From assembly GCF_014203275.1 (NCBI RefSeq), contig NZ_JACHIP010000012.1, positions 1 to 64,000 on the forward strand: a DNA stretch of 64,000 nucleotides, given 5' to 3'. Below are positions 1-8,456 of this stretch, in pieces (position 1 is the stretch's first letter; every line of letters begins with the position of its first letter). This stretch comes from Granulicella aggregans (GTDB lineage Bacteria; Acidobacteriota; Terriglobia; Terriglobales; Acidobacteriaceae). The notes below the pieces were generated by a model that saw only the letters and a program-made list of their open reading frames with translations, was not told the origin of the DNA and searched no databases. A program made the position numbers and the translations under genes.

Positions 1-852
1 CGCAAGGATCCCAACGGCTACCATGCCGCTGCCTTGAAGCGTGCGTTGCAGGAGATTGCCGATGCCGAAGGCGATGTGGATGCCTTCATCGAGCAGACAA
101 GCAAGGAGGACCGAGAGAGGCCAGACGTAGCAGCCGCTATTGGGAGGCGTCTCCTTGCTGAGGGAAGAAAGATAGAGGCGCTCGATGTTCTGAAGAGCGC
201 TGCGCCAAAGCAGCGAACCCCGTCGGCAGATGATCTTGATGAGGATTTAGCTGACGACCATGGGGAGTACGGCTCGAGCGAGTGGAACGAGGCATGGGTG
301 GAAGCACTGCTCGCGAACGATCGTTTGAAAGAGGCACAAGAATTTCGGTGGGTCCGGCTCGAACGTTACCTCGACGCCTCGAGCCTGCGCGCGTTTCTTG
401 ATGCGCTACCGGAATCCGACAGGGCTGCGTCGGAGCAGAAGGCTCTCAGGTATGCTTTGGCTTACTCACACTTCGCAACAGCCCTTCGTTTCTTCACCGA
501 TTGGCCCGATCCCTTGGGAGCGGCTCATCTTGTACTGGACCGCCGTGTTGAGCTTGACGGCAACCTCTACTTCGTCCTGGATCCGGCGGCCAAAGCGCTC
601 GAAGGTAAGCATCCGCAAGCGGCAACGCTGATCTATCGGGCAATGATCGAGCACACACTTGATAGAGCCAAATCAACACGCTATGGACATGCTGCGCGGC
701 ATCTGTTCGAATGCAAGTCGCTTATGGCGAAGATCGGAAGTTATAACGACCTTGAGCCGCATCGTGCCTTCCTGGCACGAATCAAAGGTAGTCATGCACG
801 CAAGACAGGTTTTTGGTCTCGAGTAGCCGAACTTGATCCTCTATGGGTATAA
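1..852 (+). CDS. DUF6880-like protein, 5' truncated by window edge
   Basis: The reading frame is open from the first base and stops at TAA 850-852. The first in-frame start (TTG at 34) is not convincing, so the gene probably begins outside the window. About 283 residues are visible. The protein is largely helical, with an acidic linker (DDLDEDLADDHGEYGSSEW) and a C-terminal part rich in Leu, Ala and Arg that looks like helical repeats. It resembles the DUF6880 group, whose function is unknown. The next gene downstream is a broken resolvase, so this gene marks the edge of a mobile-element cluster. The family call is from memory of its overall pattern and is moderate. Confidence 0.6.
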   Translation, partial: RKDPNGYHAAALKRALQEIADAEGDVDAFIEQTSKEDRERPDVAAAIGRRLLAEGRKIEALDVLKSAAPKQRTPSADDLDEDLADDHGEYGSSEWNEAWVEALLANDRLKEAQEFRWVRLERYLDASSLRAFLDALPESDRAASEQKALRYALAYSHFATALRFFTDWPDPLGAAHLVLDRRVELDGNLYFVLDPAAKALEGKHPQAATLIYRAMIEHTLDRAKSTRYGHAARHLFECKSLMAKIGSYNDLEPHRAFLARIKGSHARKTGFWSRVAELDPLWV

Positions 853-1128
853 GGCTAGTTTTGGCCAACGCATCGAAAGGTGAATTCGTCTGAGGGAGTC
901 TTGAAGGCCAGTGGATGGAGCGAGTGATCTCTCGAAATAAGAAGGAACGGCTCGACGAATGACCAATGGACCCCATCCCGCTTTACGCATTGCTCCTGTG
1001 TCCGTCAGACGATCCTCCAACGGACGCTTTGCTGAAGGTCTCCGGAGCGTCAAAAGCACAGCAAAGATCGTCTCACTAACCTGGTACGGTGATATTCTCA
1101 CATAAGGCCCCTTAAACGTTACGACTTT

Positions 1129-1597
1129 ATGCCAGAAACTCTCATCGGCTACGCACGATGCTCTACAGACAAGCAAGACTCACCGCGCAGCGGGAAGCAC
1201 TGGTTGAATTAGGCGTCACCGCAGATCGAATCTACGTCGATCACGGATTGACGGGAACGAACCGGGCTAGGCCAGGACTCAATCAGGCGCTTGCCGCTGT
1301 TCGTAAGGGCGATACGTTGGTGGTGCCGAAGCTGGATCGCCTCGCCCGGTCGGTACCCGATGCGCGATCGATTGCTGATGAACTGGCAGCACGAGGCGTG
1401 ACGCTGGCACTCGGCCAAAGCCGCTACGACCCAGCCGATCCCATGGGCAAGATGTTCTTCAACATCCTGGCTACCTTTGCGGAGTTCGAAGCTGACCTGA
1501 TTCGGCTGCGCACCCGGGAAGGCATGAAGATCGCTCGCGCAAAAGGCAGACTCCGGGGCAAACAGCCCAAGCTGTCAGACAAACAGCAGAAGGAGCT
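1129..1597 (+). pseudogene. Broken serine resolvase (tnpR-like), frameshifted and truncated
   Basis: From ATG 1129 the frame encodes MPETLIGYARCSTDKQD, the N-terminus of a Tn3-type serine resolvase with the nucleophile in ARCST. One base is missing near 1187: the natural reading continues as LTAQREALVELG in the next frame, open to about 1597. The catalytic-domain blocks KLDRLARSV and FAEFEADLIRLRTREG are intact. The frame ends in KQPKLSDKQQKEL, exactly where the 43-bp Tn3-family end begins at 1598, so the C-terminal helix-turn-helix is lost. It is distinct from the intact resolvase at 4661-5287 and is probably the remains of an older transposon into which the present one inserted. Confidence 0.8.
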
Positions 1598-1640
1598 GGG
1601 GTCTGAGTAGCAACGGAACAGAAAACCTACATAAGGGATT
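1598..1640 (+). repeat. Left 43-bp inverted end of the Tn3-family element
   Basis: It starts GGGGTCTGAGTAGCAACGG and runs to GGGATT at 1640. It is identical to the reverse complement of 5903-5945. The first 38 bp correspond to the classical Tn3-family terminal repeat. Confidence 0.95.
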
Positions 1641-1652
1641 GGCGCGTCGGGC

Positions 1653-4600
1653 TTACGGCTCGTCGATGGCGGCGGTGGCGGGGTTCCGCAGAGGCCTGAG
1701 TTCTCCTCGGGTGACGGCTTCCGGCAGGGTGAAGGCGTATCTGCCAAGCATATTGATGTGCTTGAAGCTGAGCGGCGAGAGGCGCGCGATATCCTCGGGA
1801 AGAACTTCGTAGCCTTCTCCGCGGAGTTGATCGAGTGCGGCGTCCATATAGATGGTGTTCCAGAGAACCACGAGGTTGACCACGATACCTAGTGCGCCGA
1901 GTTGATCTTCTTGCCCTTCGCGGTATCGCTGCCTGAGTTCGCCCCGCTTGCCATGGAAGACGATGCGGGCGAGTTGATGGCGTCCCTCTCCACGGTTGAG
2001 TTGAACCAAGATGCGCCGACGATATTGTTCGTCGTCGATATAGCGCAGCAGATAGAGCGTCTTGACGATGCGGCCGAGTTCCTGAAGCCCCCTCGCCAGC
2101 CGGGTTGGCCGATCGTTGGTTTGAAGGGTCCGTGTAAGCCCCGCCGCCTGAACCACCCCCAGCTTCAGTGAACCGGCGAGCCGAAGCAGGTCGTCCCATT
2201 GCTCGGCGATCAATTTCACGTTGATCTTGTTCGATGCCAGGTCATTGAGGACGCCATAATCGGCCTTCCGGTCTACCCGCCACAAACGGGAGCCGCCGAT
2301 GTCTGCGATGCGCGGGGAGAATTGATAACCGAGAAGGTGGAAAATGCCGAAGATGGTGTCGGTATACCCCGCCGTGTCGGACATGATCTCGGTGGGCTGG
2401 AGTTCCGTCTCCTGCTCAAGGACGACGGCAAGCAGATCGAGGCTGTCGCGCAGAGTTCCGGGTACTGTGATTGCGTTCAAGCCGGTGAACTGATCGGAAG
2501 CCAGGTTGTACCAGGTGACGCCCCGCTCACGACCGAAGTAGCGTGGATTCGGCCCCGAGTGTATCGTGCGCACGGGCACGACGAATCGAAGCCCGTCGGC
2601 GGAGGCGACCTCTCCTCCTCCCCAGCTACGGGCGAGCGGTACGGCGTTTTGGGCGGCGACGAGCGCCGCATTGGCCGCCGTCAGGGTCTCGGCACGAACG
2701 AAGTTCTGCTTGACCCAGCTCAGCCGGGAGCGGCGAAGCGCCGGGACATCGCCTCGAACCAGGGGTTCGAAGCCTGTGTTGGTGGCCTCGGCAAGCAACA
2801 CCGCGCAAACAGTCGTCGCAATATCCTCCGCTCTTGAGGCGCTCTCGCTTGCATGAGTGAAGAGGGCCGCGAAGCCTGTCCGGGCGTGCATTTCGAGGAT
2901 GAGTTCAGGCAGGTCCGGTTTGGGCAGGCGAGCGTCCAAGGCTGCCCGCAGGGCCGTGAGACTGGCGGGTTCCTCCACTTTATCGAGTGCGTCGACGGAC
3001 AAGTCGACTTTCTCGCCGACGCCGACGATCTCCACGGCGGCGTTCGTCGGCACCCGAGCGGCGGTCTCGCGGTAGGCAAGATCGAGACGGTGCGTCAGAC
3101 CTGCAAGTTCCTCTTCCGCCGAAGCCGACGCACCCACGGTGCGGCAAATCAGAGGTCGTGCCGTCTCCCATGCCGCTCCTGTCAGAAGGCCTTTGCGGGG
3201 ATCGGCGTAGCGGATCGAACGGACTGGAAATATGTCGCGGCGACGGAACCCGCGACGGAGACCGTCGAGTACGCAGAGGCGGTAACCGGTGAGATCGATA
3301 GAGCCTTCATCGCTTTTGATCTGCGGAAGCCAGTCGGCGGAAGCGAAGGCGGTAGGCATTGGACCGGGTCTCTTAACCCCGGCATGAACCGCACGGAGGT
3401 ATTCGACAGCATCCAGAAGCGGTCTGCCCGCTGGAGCGGCGTCCAGTTCGAGTCCGGCCAGAAGCGCCGGAACGTATCGTATCTTGCGGTGGAACTTCCT
3501 CAGTTCCTTGAAATAGGTCTCATCCTGTGGCTCTACGAGCATCCCTACCCGTTCCACGGCGGCAAGCAAGGCATCGCGTCCGAGCAGTTCAAAGATCGTG
3601 GCTCTTACCTGGTCGTCGGGAGTTGCGTCATCGAAGACCACGATCCCCATATCGCGGAGCTTCAACGCCGCATCGTCAAAATCGCGAAGCGAGCCCAGCC
3701 GCGCCTGCTTCGCGGCGGCTTCCGCCTCCGAGAACATTGCCGTGCTTACGGCGTCGAACACATCGATGACATCGTCTGCGGCGGATGCTTTGAGGGTATG
3801 GATGAAGGCGAGCAGTGTCGCGGTACGTCTCTCCTCTGGAAGACGCGCTACGGCCTGCGCTCTTGCGGCCGAGGCAAATTTCCAAAGCGCGGTAATCTTG
3901 CGAGGTGGAATGTGGTCGATCTTTGGAAGTTCCTGAACGAGCGAATGAACCTCTCCGAGACGGAGCAAAGACCGGCTGATCTCAGGTCCGCTCTGGATGA
4001 AAGGGCCATCGCGGAGCCGGTCGAGAGGGCTTTGACGCTCGCCTTCAGGAACAGCAACAAGGCGATCCAGCCGTAAGCGAGCTTCGGCGTTTATTCCTTC
4101 CGCTAGCCGGCGATGCAGATGAGAAGCCGAGCGTAAGCGCACCCGAGCTACCGCCCGTTCCAGAACAGAAAGACCCGGCAACAGAACCTTGCCGGTCGCA
4201 AGCCACGCGATTGCTCGCTCGAACAAGGCCGTCGGTCTCTCCGTCCCTGTCCAGCTCAGGGCATAGAGAAAGCGGTTGAGCCGAAAGGCCACGCCGAAGT
4301 CGGTGAACACGCGGTAGCCGTAGCGCTCCCGAATGCGACCGCCGTGCCGCCAACGGCCAGCGCTGTTGCCATACAGCGTCATCAGTTCGGAGAAGTTCGC
4401 GATAAGCAGTTGATCCGCTGTAAAGCGGACAGCAGACGAGGGCGTCTCCGTCGGATCTTCGAGGAAAGTCCCAAGCAGACGAACAGTGCCAAGCTGAACA
4501 GCAACTCCCAAGCGGTTGTGATCGCCACGGTGTTCGGTGATGAAGGCGCGGTCGGAATCGTCGAGATGGAAATGCCTTGCGAGCTGATCGTGCGTGGGTT

Positions 4601-4658
4601 CGCCAGAGAAGCGCCCGTATCGTCCAGCCTGATCTTCGGTAAGAAAGCCGACGGGCAC
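1653..4658 (-). CDS. tnpA: Tn3-family transposase TnpA
   Basis: This 1001-residue protein has the length and organisation of Tn3-family transposases, the DDE enzymes that carry out replicative transposition from 38-bp ends. The C-terminal catalytic half holds the expected acidic residues: Asp in ASDQFTGLN (about 720), Asp in IMSDTAGYTD (about 762) and Glu in REGQEDQLGALG (about 915). The N-terminal MPVGFLTEDQAGRYGRF block is the Tn3 DUF4158-type DNA-binding region. The gene starts 2 bp after tnpR and ends 12 bp from the left inverted repeat. No frameshift or internal stop is visible, so the transposase should be functional. Confidence 0.95.
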   Translation of the reverse strand: MPVGFLTEDQAGRYGRFSGEPTHDQLARHFHLDDSDRAFITEHRGDHNRLGVAVQLGTVRLLGTFLEDPTETPSSAVRFTADQLLIANFSELMTLYGNSAGRWRHGGRIRERYGYRVFTDFGVAFRLNRFLYALSWTGTERPTALFERAIAWLATGKVLLPGLSVLERAVARVRLRSASHLHRRLAEGINAEARLRLDRLVAVPEGERQSPLDRLRDGPFIQSGPEISRSLLRLGEVHSLVQELPKIDHIPPRKITALWKFASAARAQAVARLPEERRTATLLAFIHTLKASAADDVIDVFDAVSTAMFSEAEAAAKQARLGSLRDFDDAALKLRDMGIVVFDDATPDDQVRATIFELLGRDALLAAVERVGMLVEPQDETYFKELRKFHRKIRYVPALLAGLELDAAPAGRPLLDAVEYLRAVHAGVKRPGPMPTAFASADWLPQIKSDEGSIDLTGYRLCVLDGLRRGFRRRDIFPVRSIRYADPRKGLLTGAAWETARPLICRTVGASASAEEELAGLTHRLDLAYRETAARVPTNAAVEIVGVGEKVDLSVDALDKVEEPASLTALRAALDARLPKPDLPELILEMHARTGFAALFTHASESASRAEDIATTVCAVLLAEATNTGFEPLVRGDVPALRRSRLSWVKQNFVRAETLTAANAALVAAQNAVPLARSWGGGEVASADGLRFVVPVRTIHSGPNPRYFGRERGVTWYNLASDQFTGLNAITVPGTLRDSLDLLAVVLEQETELQPTEIMSDTAGYTDTIFGIFHLLGYQFSPRIADIGGSRLWRVDRKADYGVLNDLASNKINVKLIAEQWDDLLRLAGSLKLGVVQAAGLTRTLQTNDRPTRLARGLQELGRIVKTLYLLRYIDDEQYRRRILVQLNRGEGRHQLARIVFHGKRGELRQRYREGQEDQLGALGIVVNLVVLWNTIYMDAALDQLRGEGYEVLPEDIARLSPLSFKHINMLGRYAFTLPEAVTRGELRPLRNPATAAIDEP

Positions 4659-4660
4659 CC

Positions 4661-5287
4661 TCAGGCCGGCTTCAAATTGACACCGGGGATGCGGGCGCGC
4701 TTGCCGAGCAACTCGGCTGAACGGGCGCGCGGTTGCCCTTGAGCATCGACATAGGCGTAAAGCGTCGACAGAGAAATTCCAAGCTGAGCTGCAACGTCCC
4801 GAGCTGCGTTCTCCCGATCAGTCATCATGGTCATCGCCGTTTTGAGCTTCGCCTTCGTCATGACACGCGGTCTTCCTCCTGAGCGTCCCCGCGCACGAGC
4901 TGCCACAAGCCCGGCCATTGTTCGCTCATGGATCAGGTCACGCTCGAACTCGGCAAGCGTTGCAAAGATGCCGAAGACGAGCCGACCAGTCACAGTCGTC
5001 GTATCCACATCCCCGGTCAGCACCTTCAAACCGACGCCCCGCTTTTGCAGATCGCCGACCAGCCCCACAACGTGCGGCAGCGAACGACCGATCCGGTCCA
5101 GCTTCCACACAACCAGAGCGTCGCCCTGTCGCGCGGCGTCGAGCGCCTTTGACAGTCCAGGCCGCTCGGTCGCTCGGCCAGAACAGATGTCCTCGTAGGT
5201 TCGCTCGCAGCCTGATCGCTTCAAAGCATCCCGCTGCAGGTCAAGGCTCTGTTCGCCAGTCGATACACGCATATAGCCGATGAGCAT
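4661..5287 (-). CDS. tnpR: Tn3-family serine resolvase TnpR
   Basis: A 208-residue serine recombinase that resolves the cointegrate made by TnpA at the res site. The nucleophile Ser lies in YMRVSTGEQ near residue 9, followed by the arginine-containing blocks KLDRIGRSL and FAEFERDLI (here LAEFERDLIHERT). A C-terminal helix-turn-helix is seen in RDVAAQLGISLSTLYAY. The length is slightly above the roughly 185 residues typical of TnpR because of a basic tail after the HTH. It is co-directed with tnpA and probably cotranscribed. The presumed res region lies directly upstream, beyond 5287. Confidence 0.93.
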   Translation of the reverse strand: MLIGYMRVSTGEQSLDLQRDALKRSGCERTYEDICSGRATERPGLSKALDAARQGDALVVWKLDRIGRSLPHVVGLVGDLQKRGVGLKVLTGDVDTTTVTGRLVFGIFATLAEFERDLIHERTMAGLVAARARGRSGGRPRVMTKAKLKTAMTMMTDRENAARDVAAQLGISLSTLYAYVDAQGQPRARSAELLGKRARIPGVNLKPA

Positions 5288-5305
5288 GTGAACCGACCCT
5301 CTGCA

Positions 5306-5319
5306 TCAATGTACATTGA
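5306..5319. promoter_or_regulatory. Perfect 14-bp palindrome upstream of tnpR, likely part of res
   Basis: TCAATGTACATTGA is a perfect palindrome 19 bp before the tnpR start. In Tn3-family elements with tnpR and tnpA in the same direction, the res site with its resolvase-binding subsites lies here. The assignment is by position. The other subsites could not be delimited by eye. A second 7-bp stem (TGCTCCC/GGGAGCA) lies at 5371-5389. Confidence 0.5.
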
Positions 5320-5494
5320 GCAGGGGTTTAGCGGTCATAGATATTTATATGGCTTTCTGCGAAGAAATGATGCTCCCAGAGGGGGAGCAACGCTACCTCT
5401 CGGCTTTCCATCAAACCGGGGTTTATTGGAAAGCCACCGAATCTCTATGGAGGCGCGTTGACCGATCGGTGAAGTCGACCAAGTTTGCTAATTG

Positions 5495-5836
5495 TCAGTC
5501 GCGGATCAGTTTGGTGAAGATCAGTGTGGCAACTCCCTGTGAGGAAGCTGAGATAGACACCAACCTCTTGACACTACCAGGGCGGCCCCATCCTCCCACG
5601 TGATGCTCGCATGCATAGAAATCAAAGTTGGTGCCGAGCTCGGCGTGTGTTTGTATGAGAAACGGAGGGTAAGGTGGTTCTGTCGAGGAAACCCCCAGTG
5701 GCTTTGCGGGCCACAAACCGCACAGCAAGTATGTGGCATCTCCCTGACACACGGCGCAGAGCGGGTAATCTTGCTCTACATCCAGGTCGGCGACAGGGGC
5801 GGCAAAGACTTCTTTAAGGGTGAAAGGAGCAATCAT
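5495..5836 (-). CDS. Small Cys/His-rich passenger protein of the transposon
   Basis: A 113-residue protein starting at ATG 5836 and ending 208 bp upstream of tnpR. It is the only passenger gene between res and the right end of the transposon. It contains CAVCQG (a CxxC pair), a third Cys in YLLCGLW, and YACEHHVGGW, which together could form a zinc-binding knuckle. No signal peptide or membrane segment is visible, and no family is recognised. Passenger genes of such transposons often provide resistance or defence, but nothing in the sequence shows that here. The opposite-strand frame at 5316-5603 overlaps it and looks less protein-like. Confidence 0.55.
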   Translation of the reverse strand: MIAPFTLKEVFAAPVADLDVEQDYPLCAVCQGDATYLLCGLWPAKPLGVSSTEPPYPPFLIQTHAELGTNFDFYACEHHVGGWGRPGSVKRLVSISASSQGVATLIFTKLIRD

Positions 5837-5902
5837 GCTTGAACACTATGATAGCCGAATGCGCCTGTAGTCCCGTGTCGGACGAGCCCTGATCAAGTCG
5901 GA

Positions 5903-5945
5903 AATCCCTTATGTAGGTTTTCTGTTCCGTTGCTACTCAGACCCC
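5903..5945 (-). repeat. Right 43-bp inverted end of the Tn3-family element
   Basis: It is the reverse complement of 1598-1640, with identity over all 43 bases. The 226 bp to its right, up to the next gene end at 6172, hold no recognisable gene. Confidence 0.95.
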
Positions 5946-6171
5946 ACTACCAGCTAGCAATAGAACGAAGAGGTTTTTCTGTTCTCGATAGGCATCGATC
6001 CGAAGATTCCAGCCTGCAAGAAAGAGGTCGACTGCGAGGCGCTGCTCACCAGATGTTTCGTGAGGGTGTTCGTTTGTGCGACACCGCATGAGAAGCGCCT
6101 CGGTGAGTGCATCGGCGATTTGGCGTCAACTGACAATATTGATTTGACCGCTAATATCCCAACTTGTGAGG

Positions 6172-6870
6172 TTAGCTTCCGAGCACCGACTGCGATGCCT
6201 CCAGAATGATGTTGACTACGGCTCCTGGCTTAGTCAGTGAAGGAATGTGATCTGCGACAACTTTCCTGATTGTGGCTCTCATTCGCTCGGCCATAAACAG
6301 CTGCGTCTTTTCCAAAATCATGTGGTCTTCTTCCGCTATCAGGTACCAGGACGGCTTCGTTTTCCAGGAAGGTCGGGGTGCCTTCTCCGTAATGCAGGCT
6401 ACGTTTATTGGACGTTGGATCGCCTCCAAGCGAATCTGCTCCTCGATGGTAGCGTGTGGCGCAAAGGCCTTCGCGATCGCCTCGTGGGGCATCCATATGA
6501 AACCGTCTTTGTCGGGGGCCATAGCTGGGGCATCGGGATGAGGAGCCTCTCGCGTAAAGACCTCGACGGTCGTTTCATCTTCGTCAGGAGCAAGGGCAGT
6601 GATATATATCAGCCCTTTGACCTTATCGTCTTCTACTCCGCCGATTACTGCACCGGCATAGGCATGGGCCACCATAACAACCGGTCCATCGATTCGTTGA
6701 ACCACCCTGCGCACCATAGCGATGTCGTCGCTCAGGGAGGTTAGGGGAATTGGAGCGCATACGACGCCGAGACCAGCCTCCGCGACGCGGTTGATAACCG
6801 TACCCCAACTCGACCCGTCGGCCCAGGCTCCGTGGACAAATATGACAGTTGAGGTCTCTAGAAATTGCAT
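6172..6870 (-). CDS. EstC-like alpha/beta hydrolase with Ala at the nucleophile position
   Basis: The start is ATG 6870 because GGAGATCC lies just upstream; the frame is open further but has no better start. The 232-residue product shows the family opening STVIFVHGAWADGSSW with the oxyanion HGAW, and C-terminal DHIPSLTKPGAVV with the His region. In this family the nucleophile elbow normally reads AHSYAG or GHSYGG. Here it reads VAHAYAG (residues 67-73), with GCC at the codon that would need TCC for Ser. One T-to-G change explains it. The enzyme is therefore predicted to be inactive or non-hydrolytic. It is the last gene of the minus-strand run that starts at 11668, 74 bp after the dehalogenase gene. 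Confidence 0.8.
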   Translation of the reverse strand: MQFLETSTVIFVHGAWADGSSWGTVINRVAEAGLGVVCAPIPLTSLSDDIAMVRRVVQRIDGPVVMVAHAYAGAVIGGVEDDKVKGLIYITALAPDEDETTVEVFTREAPHPDAPAMAPDKDGFIWMPHEAIAKAFAPHATIEEQIRLEAIQRPINVACITEKAPRPSWKTKPSWYLIAEEDHMILEKTQLFMAERMRATIRKVVADHIPSLTKPGAVVNIILEASQSVLGS

Positions 6871-6944
6871 TATGGATCTCCTAAATTCGTCTATGTGTTC
6901 AGTAAAGAACCTGCCTTCTCCGTGGAGGCATCGGAGAAGACCTG

Positions 6945-7859
6945 TTATTCCAGAGATCGCATCCACTCAGCGATCGCTTGTCCGATCTCGTTTGGCGAAT
7001 CTTCCTGGACGAAATGGACGCCTTTGACGGTCACCTCTCGTTGCGATGGCCACGAGCGAGCCGTAGCGAGATTCTCACCGACTGCAAGAAGAGCGCCAGG
7101 CTCGGCCTTTATGAAGAGCTTGGGCACGTTGCTTTCCGCCAACCAGGCACCATAAGCGGAGACGATCTCACTTACATCAGCAGGCTGGCCTTCAATGGGA
7201 ATCTCCCGTGGAAATGTCAGCGTAGGTCGCCTTCCTTCGCCTGGTTCCGTGAACGGACGGCGGTACTCTGCCATTTCCTCCGCGCTGAGAGTGCGCAGGA
7301 TGGCACCCGGAAGGATCTTTTCGATAAAGAAGTTGTCCTGCAAGACCATCGCTTCTCCAGCATCGGAACGAAGCGCCTGCAAGAGGGGACGCATGTTCAT
7401 GTTGTCCCAGTGATCCCAGCCTTGCGGGCCTACGATCGCCTCCATATATGCGATGCCGCGCACTGCATCGCGATGGCGATTGGCCCAATCGAAGCCCAAC
7501 CCCGAGCCCCAATCATGGATGACAAGAGTGACCCGTTGCCGGACATCCAGCGCTTCCAGTAAAGCGTCGAGATAGCAGCGATGTTCTACGAATCGGTATG
7601 TGGACGAGTCGCTGTCAGGCAGCTTGTCGGAGTCTCCCATCCCGATCAGATCGGGAGCGATACAGCGACCAAACGATTCCAGGTGCGGTATTACATTGCG
7701 CCAGAGGAAGGAAGATGTGGGGTTGCCGTGCAGAAACACGATCGGATCGCCCTCGCCTACTTCTACGTACGCCATCTCACGGTCAAGGACCTTTCGTCTC
7801 CGCTTAGGATATCGGGATGTTGCGGAGATTGGTCTGACTTTCTCTGTTGTCTCAAGCAT
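6945..7859 (-). CDS. dhaA: Haloalkane dehalogenase (LinB/DhaA type)
   Basis: A 304-residue alpha/beta hydrolase that should cleave carbon-halogen bonds of haloalkanes with water, giving alcohol and halide. Every hallmark of subfamily II is present: halide-binding Asn46 in LHGNPTSS, nucleophile Asp116 followed by Trp117 in VIHDWGSGLGF, catalytic acid Glu140 in YMEAIVGPQGW, and the base His in KGVHFVQEDSP near residue 281. The length equals that of LinB and DhaA (about 295). The start ATG 7859 has GGAGAG upstream. It lies 32 bp after the DUF417 gene and is probably part of the same transcript. Substrate range cannot be read from the sequence. Confidence 0.9.
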   Translation of the reverse strand: MLETTEKVRPISATSRYPKRRRKVLDREMAYVEVGEGDPIVFLHGNPTSSFLWRNVIPHLESFGRCIAPDLIGMGDSDKLPDSDSSTYRFVEHRCYLDALLEALDVRQRVTLVIHDWGSGLGFDWANRHRDAVRGIAYMEAIVGPQGWDHWDNMNMRPLLQALRSDAGEAMVLQDNFFIEKILPGAILRTLSAEEMAEYRRPFTEPGEGRRPTLTFPREIPIEGQPADVSEIVSAYGAWLAESNVPKLFIKAEPGALLAVGENLATARSWPSQREVTVKGVHFVQEDSPNEIGQAIAEWMRSLE

Positions 7860-7891
7860 GTTGATCTCTCCTGTCTGTTCTGATATTGCGG

Positions 7892-8443
7892 TTACCTGGT
7901 GCCGATGGCTCGCTTGCCGAAGGCGCTGATGAGAAGGAGGGACGCGCCAAAGGAGATCACGTCCTTGTAGAGAAAAAGACCGAGAAAATTCATGTATCTC
8001 ATTCCGTGAACGCTCACGGTGGTGTCAGGAGTGCTCAGGAGCATCGTGCTGGTTGTGAAGAACATGACAGACGCGATCACGCCGCCCACGATCCCCACTG
8101 CTGGCTTGAAGTAGCCGGTAAGAATGAGCAGGGCCGCAATGACTTCGGTTGTGCCGATCAGATCCGAGCCTACATACGGGCCGAAGAGTTTGAAGTGCCA
8201 GCTGATCAAAGGACTGTGCGAGACGAGCGGGATGATGCCTTCCGCACCTGGGGCAGTCATCTTGTAGGTGCCTGCCCAGAGAAGCATCACGGCCATTCCG
8301 ATACTCAGGACGAGGAAAGGGAGATCGCGATCGCTTACCCACGCGGCCAGTTTCTCCAGATATGTTTGGGGAAATGGTGTATCGCCGTGTTTCGGCACCG
8401 ACTCATTTCTGGTGAAAGTTTCGCCTATCATTGTTCGACTCAT
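7892..8443 (-). CDS. DUF417 (YkgB/RclC-like) inner-membrane protein
   Basis: The start is ATG 8443, preceded by GAGGGAGC; an upstream in-frame extension to 8494 overlaps the neighbouring gene and lacks a site. The 183-residue product has four hydrophobic segments: LPFLVLSIGMAVMLLW, GTTEVIAALLILTG, GIVGGVIASVMFFTT, and one near the C-terminus. The block LVSHSPLISWH before TM2 is typical of DUF417. In E. coli the homologue RclC belongs to the reactive-chlorine resistance operon with the flavin reductase RclA. Here too a flavin disulfide reductase lies in the same run (10184-11668). The biochemical role of the family is unsettled. Confidence 0.82.
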   Translation of the reverse strand: MSRTMIGETFTRNESVPKHGDTPFPQTYLEKLAAWVSDRDLPFLVLSIGMAVMLLWAGTYKMTAPGAEGIIPLVSHSPLISWHFKLFGPYVGSDLIGTTEVIAALLILTGYFKPAVGIVGGVIASVMFFTTSTMLLSTPDTTVSVHGMRYMNFLGLFLYKDVISFGASLLLISAFGKRAIGTR

Positions 8444-8456
8444 GATGATTGCTCCC

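Larger units (their letters stand above)
1598..5945. mobile_element. Complete Tn3-family transposon, 4,348 bp
   Basis: The element is bounded by 43-bp perfect inverted repeats that begin GGGGTCTGAG, the usual start of Tn3-family ends. Inside are a full-length transposase and a resolvase in the same direction (minus), 2 bp apart, then a presumed res region and one passenger gene next to the right end. This gene order resembles the Tn21-type layout more than Tn3 itself. The 5 bp outside each end (GAGCT on the left, ACTAC on the right) do not match, so the usual 5-bp target duplication is missing. Either the flanks recombined after insertion or the element arrived by a deletion-forming event. 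Confidence 0.9.

Noticed and set aside
2853..4076. A 407-residue open frame on the plus strand
   Set aside because: It lies wholly antisense to the intact Tn3-family transposase, has no ribosome site and no family pattern; long antisense frames are common in GC-rich genes.
5316..5603. A 95-residue plus-strand frame in the transposon
   Set aside because: It overlaps the presumed res site and the passenger gene on the other strand and shows no conserved pattern.
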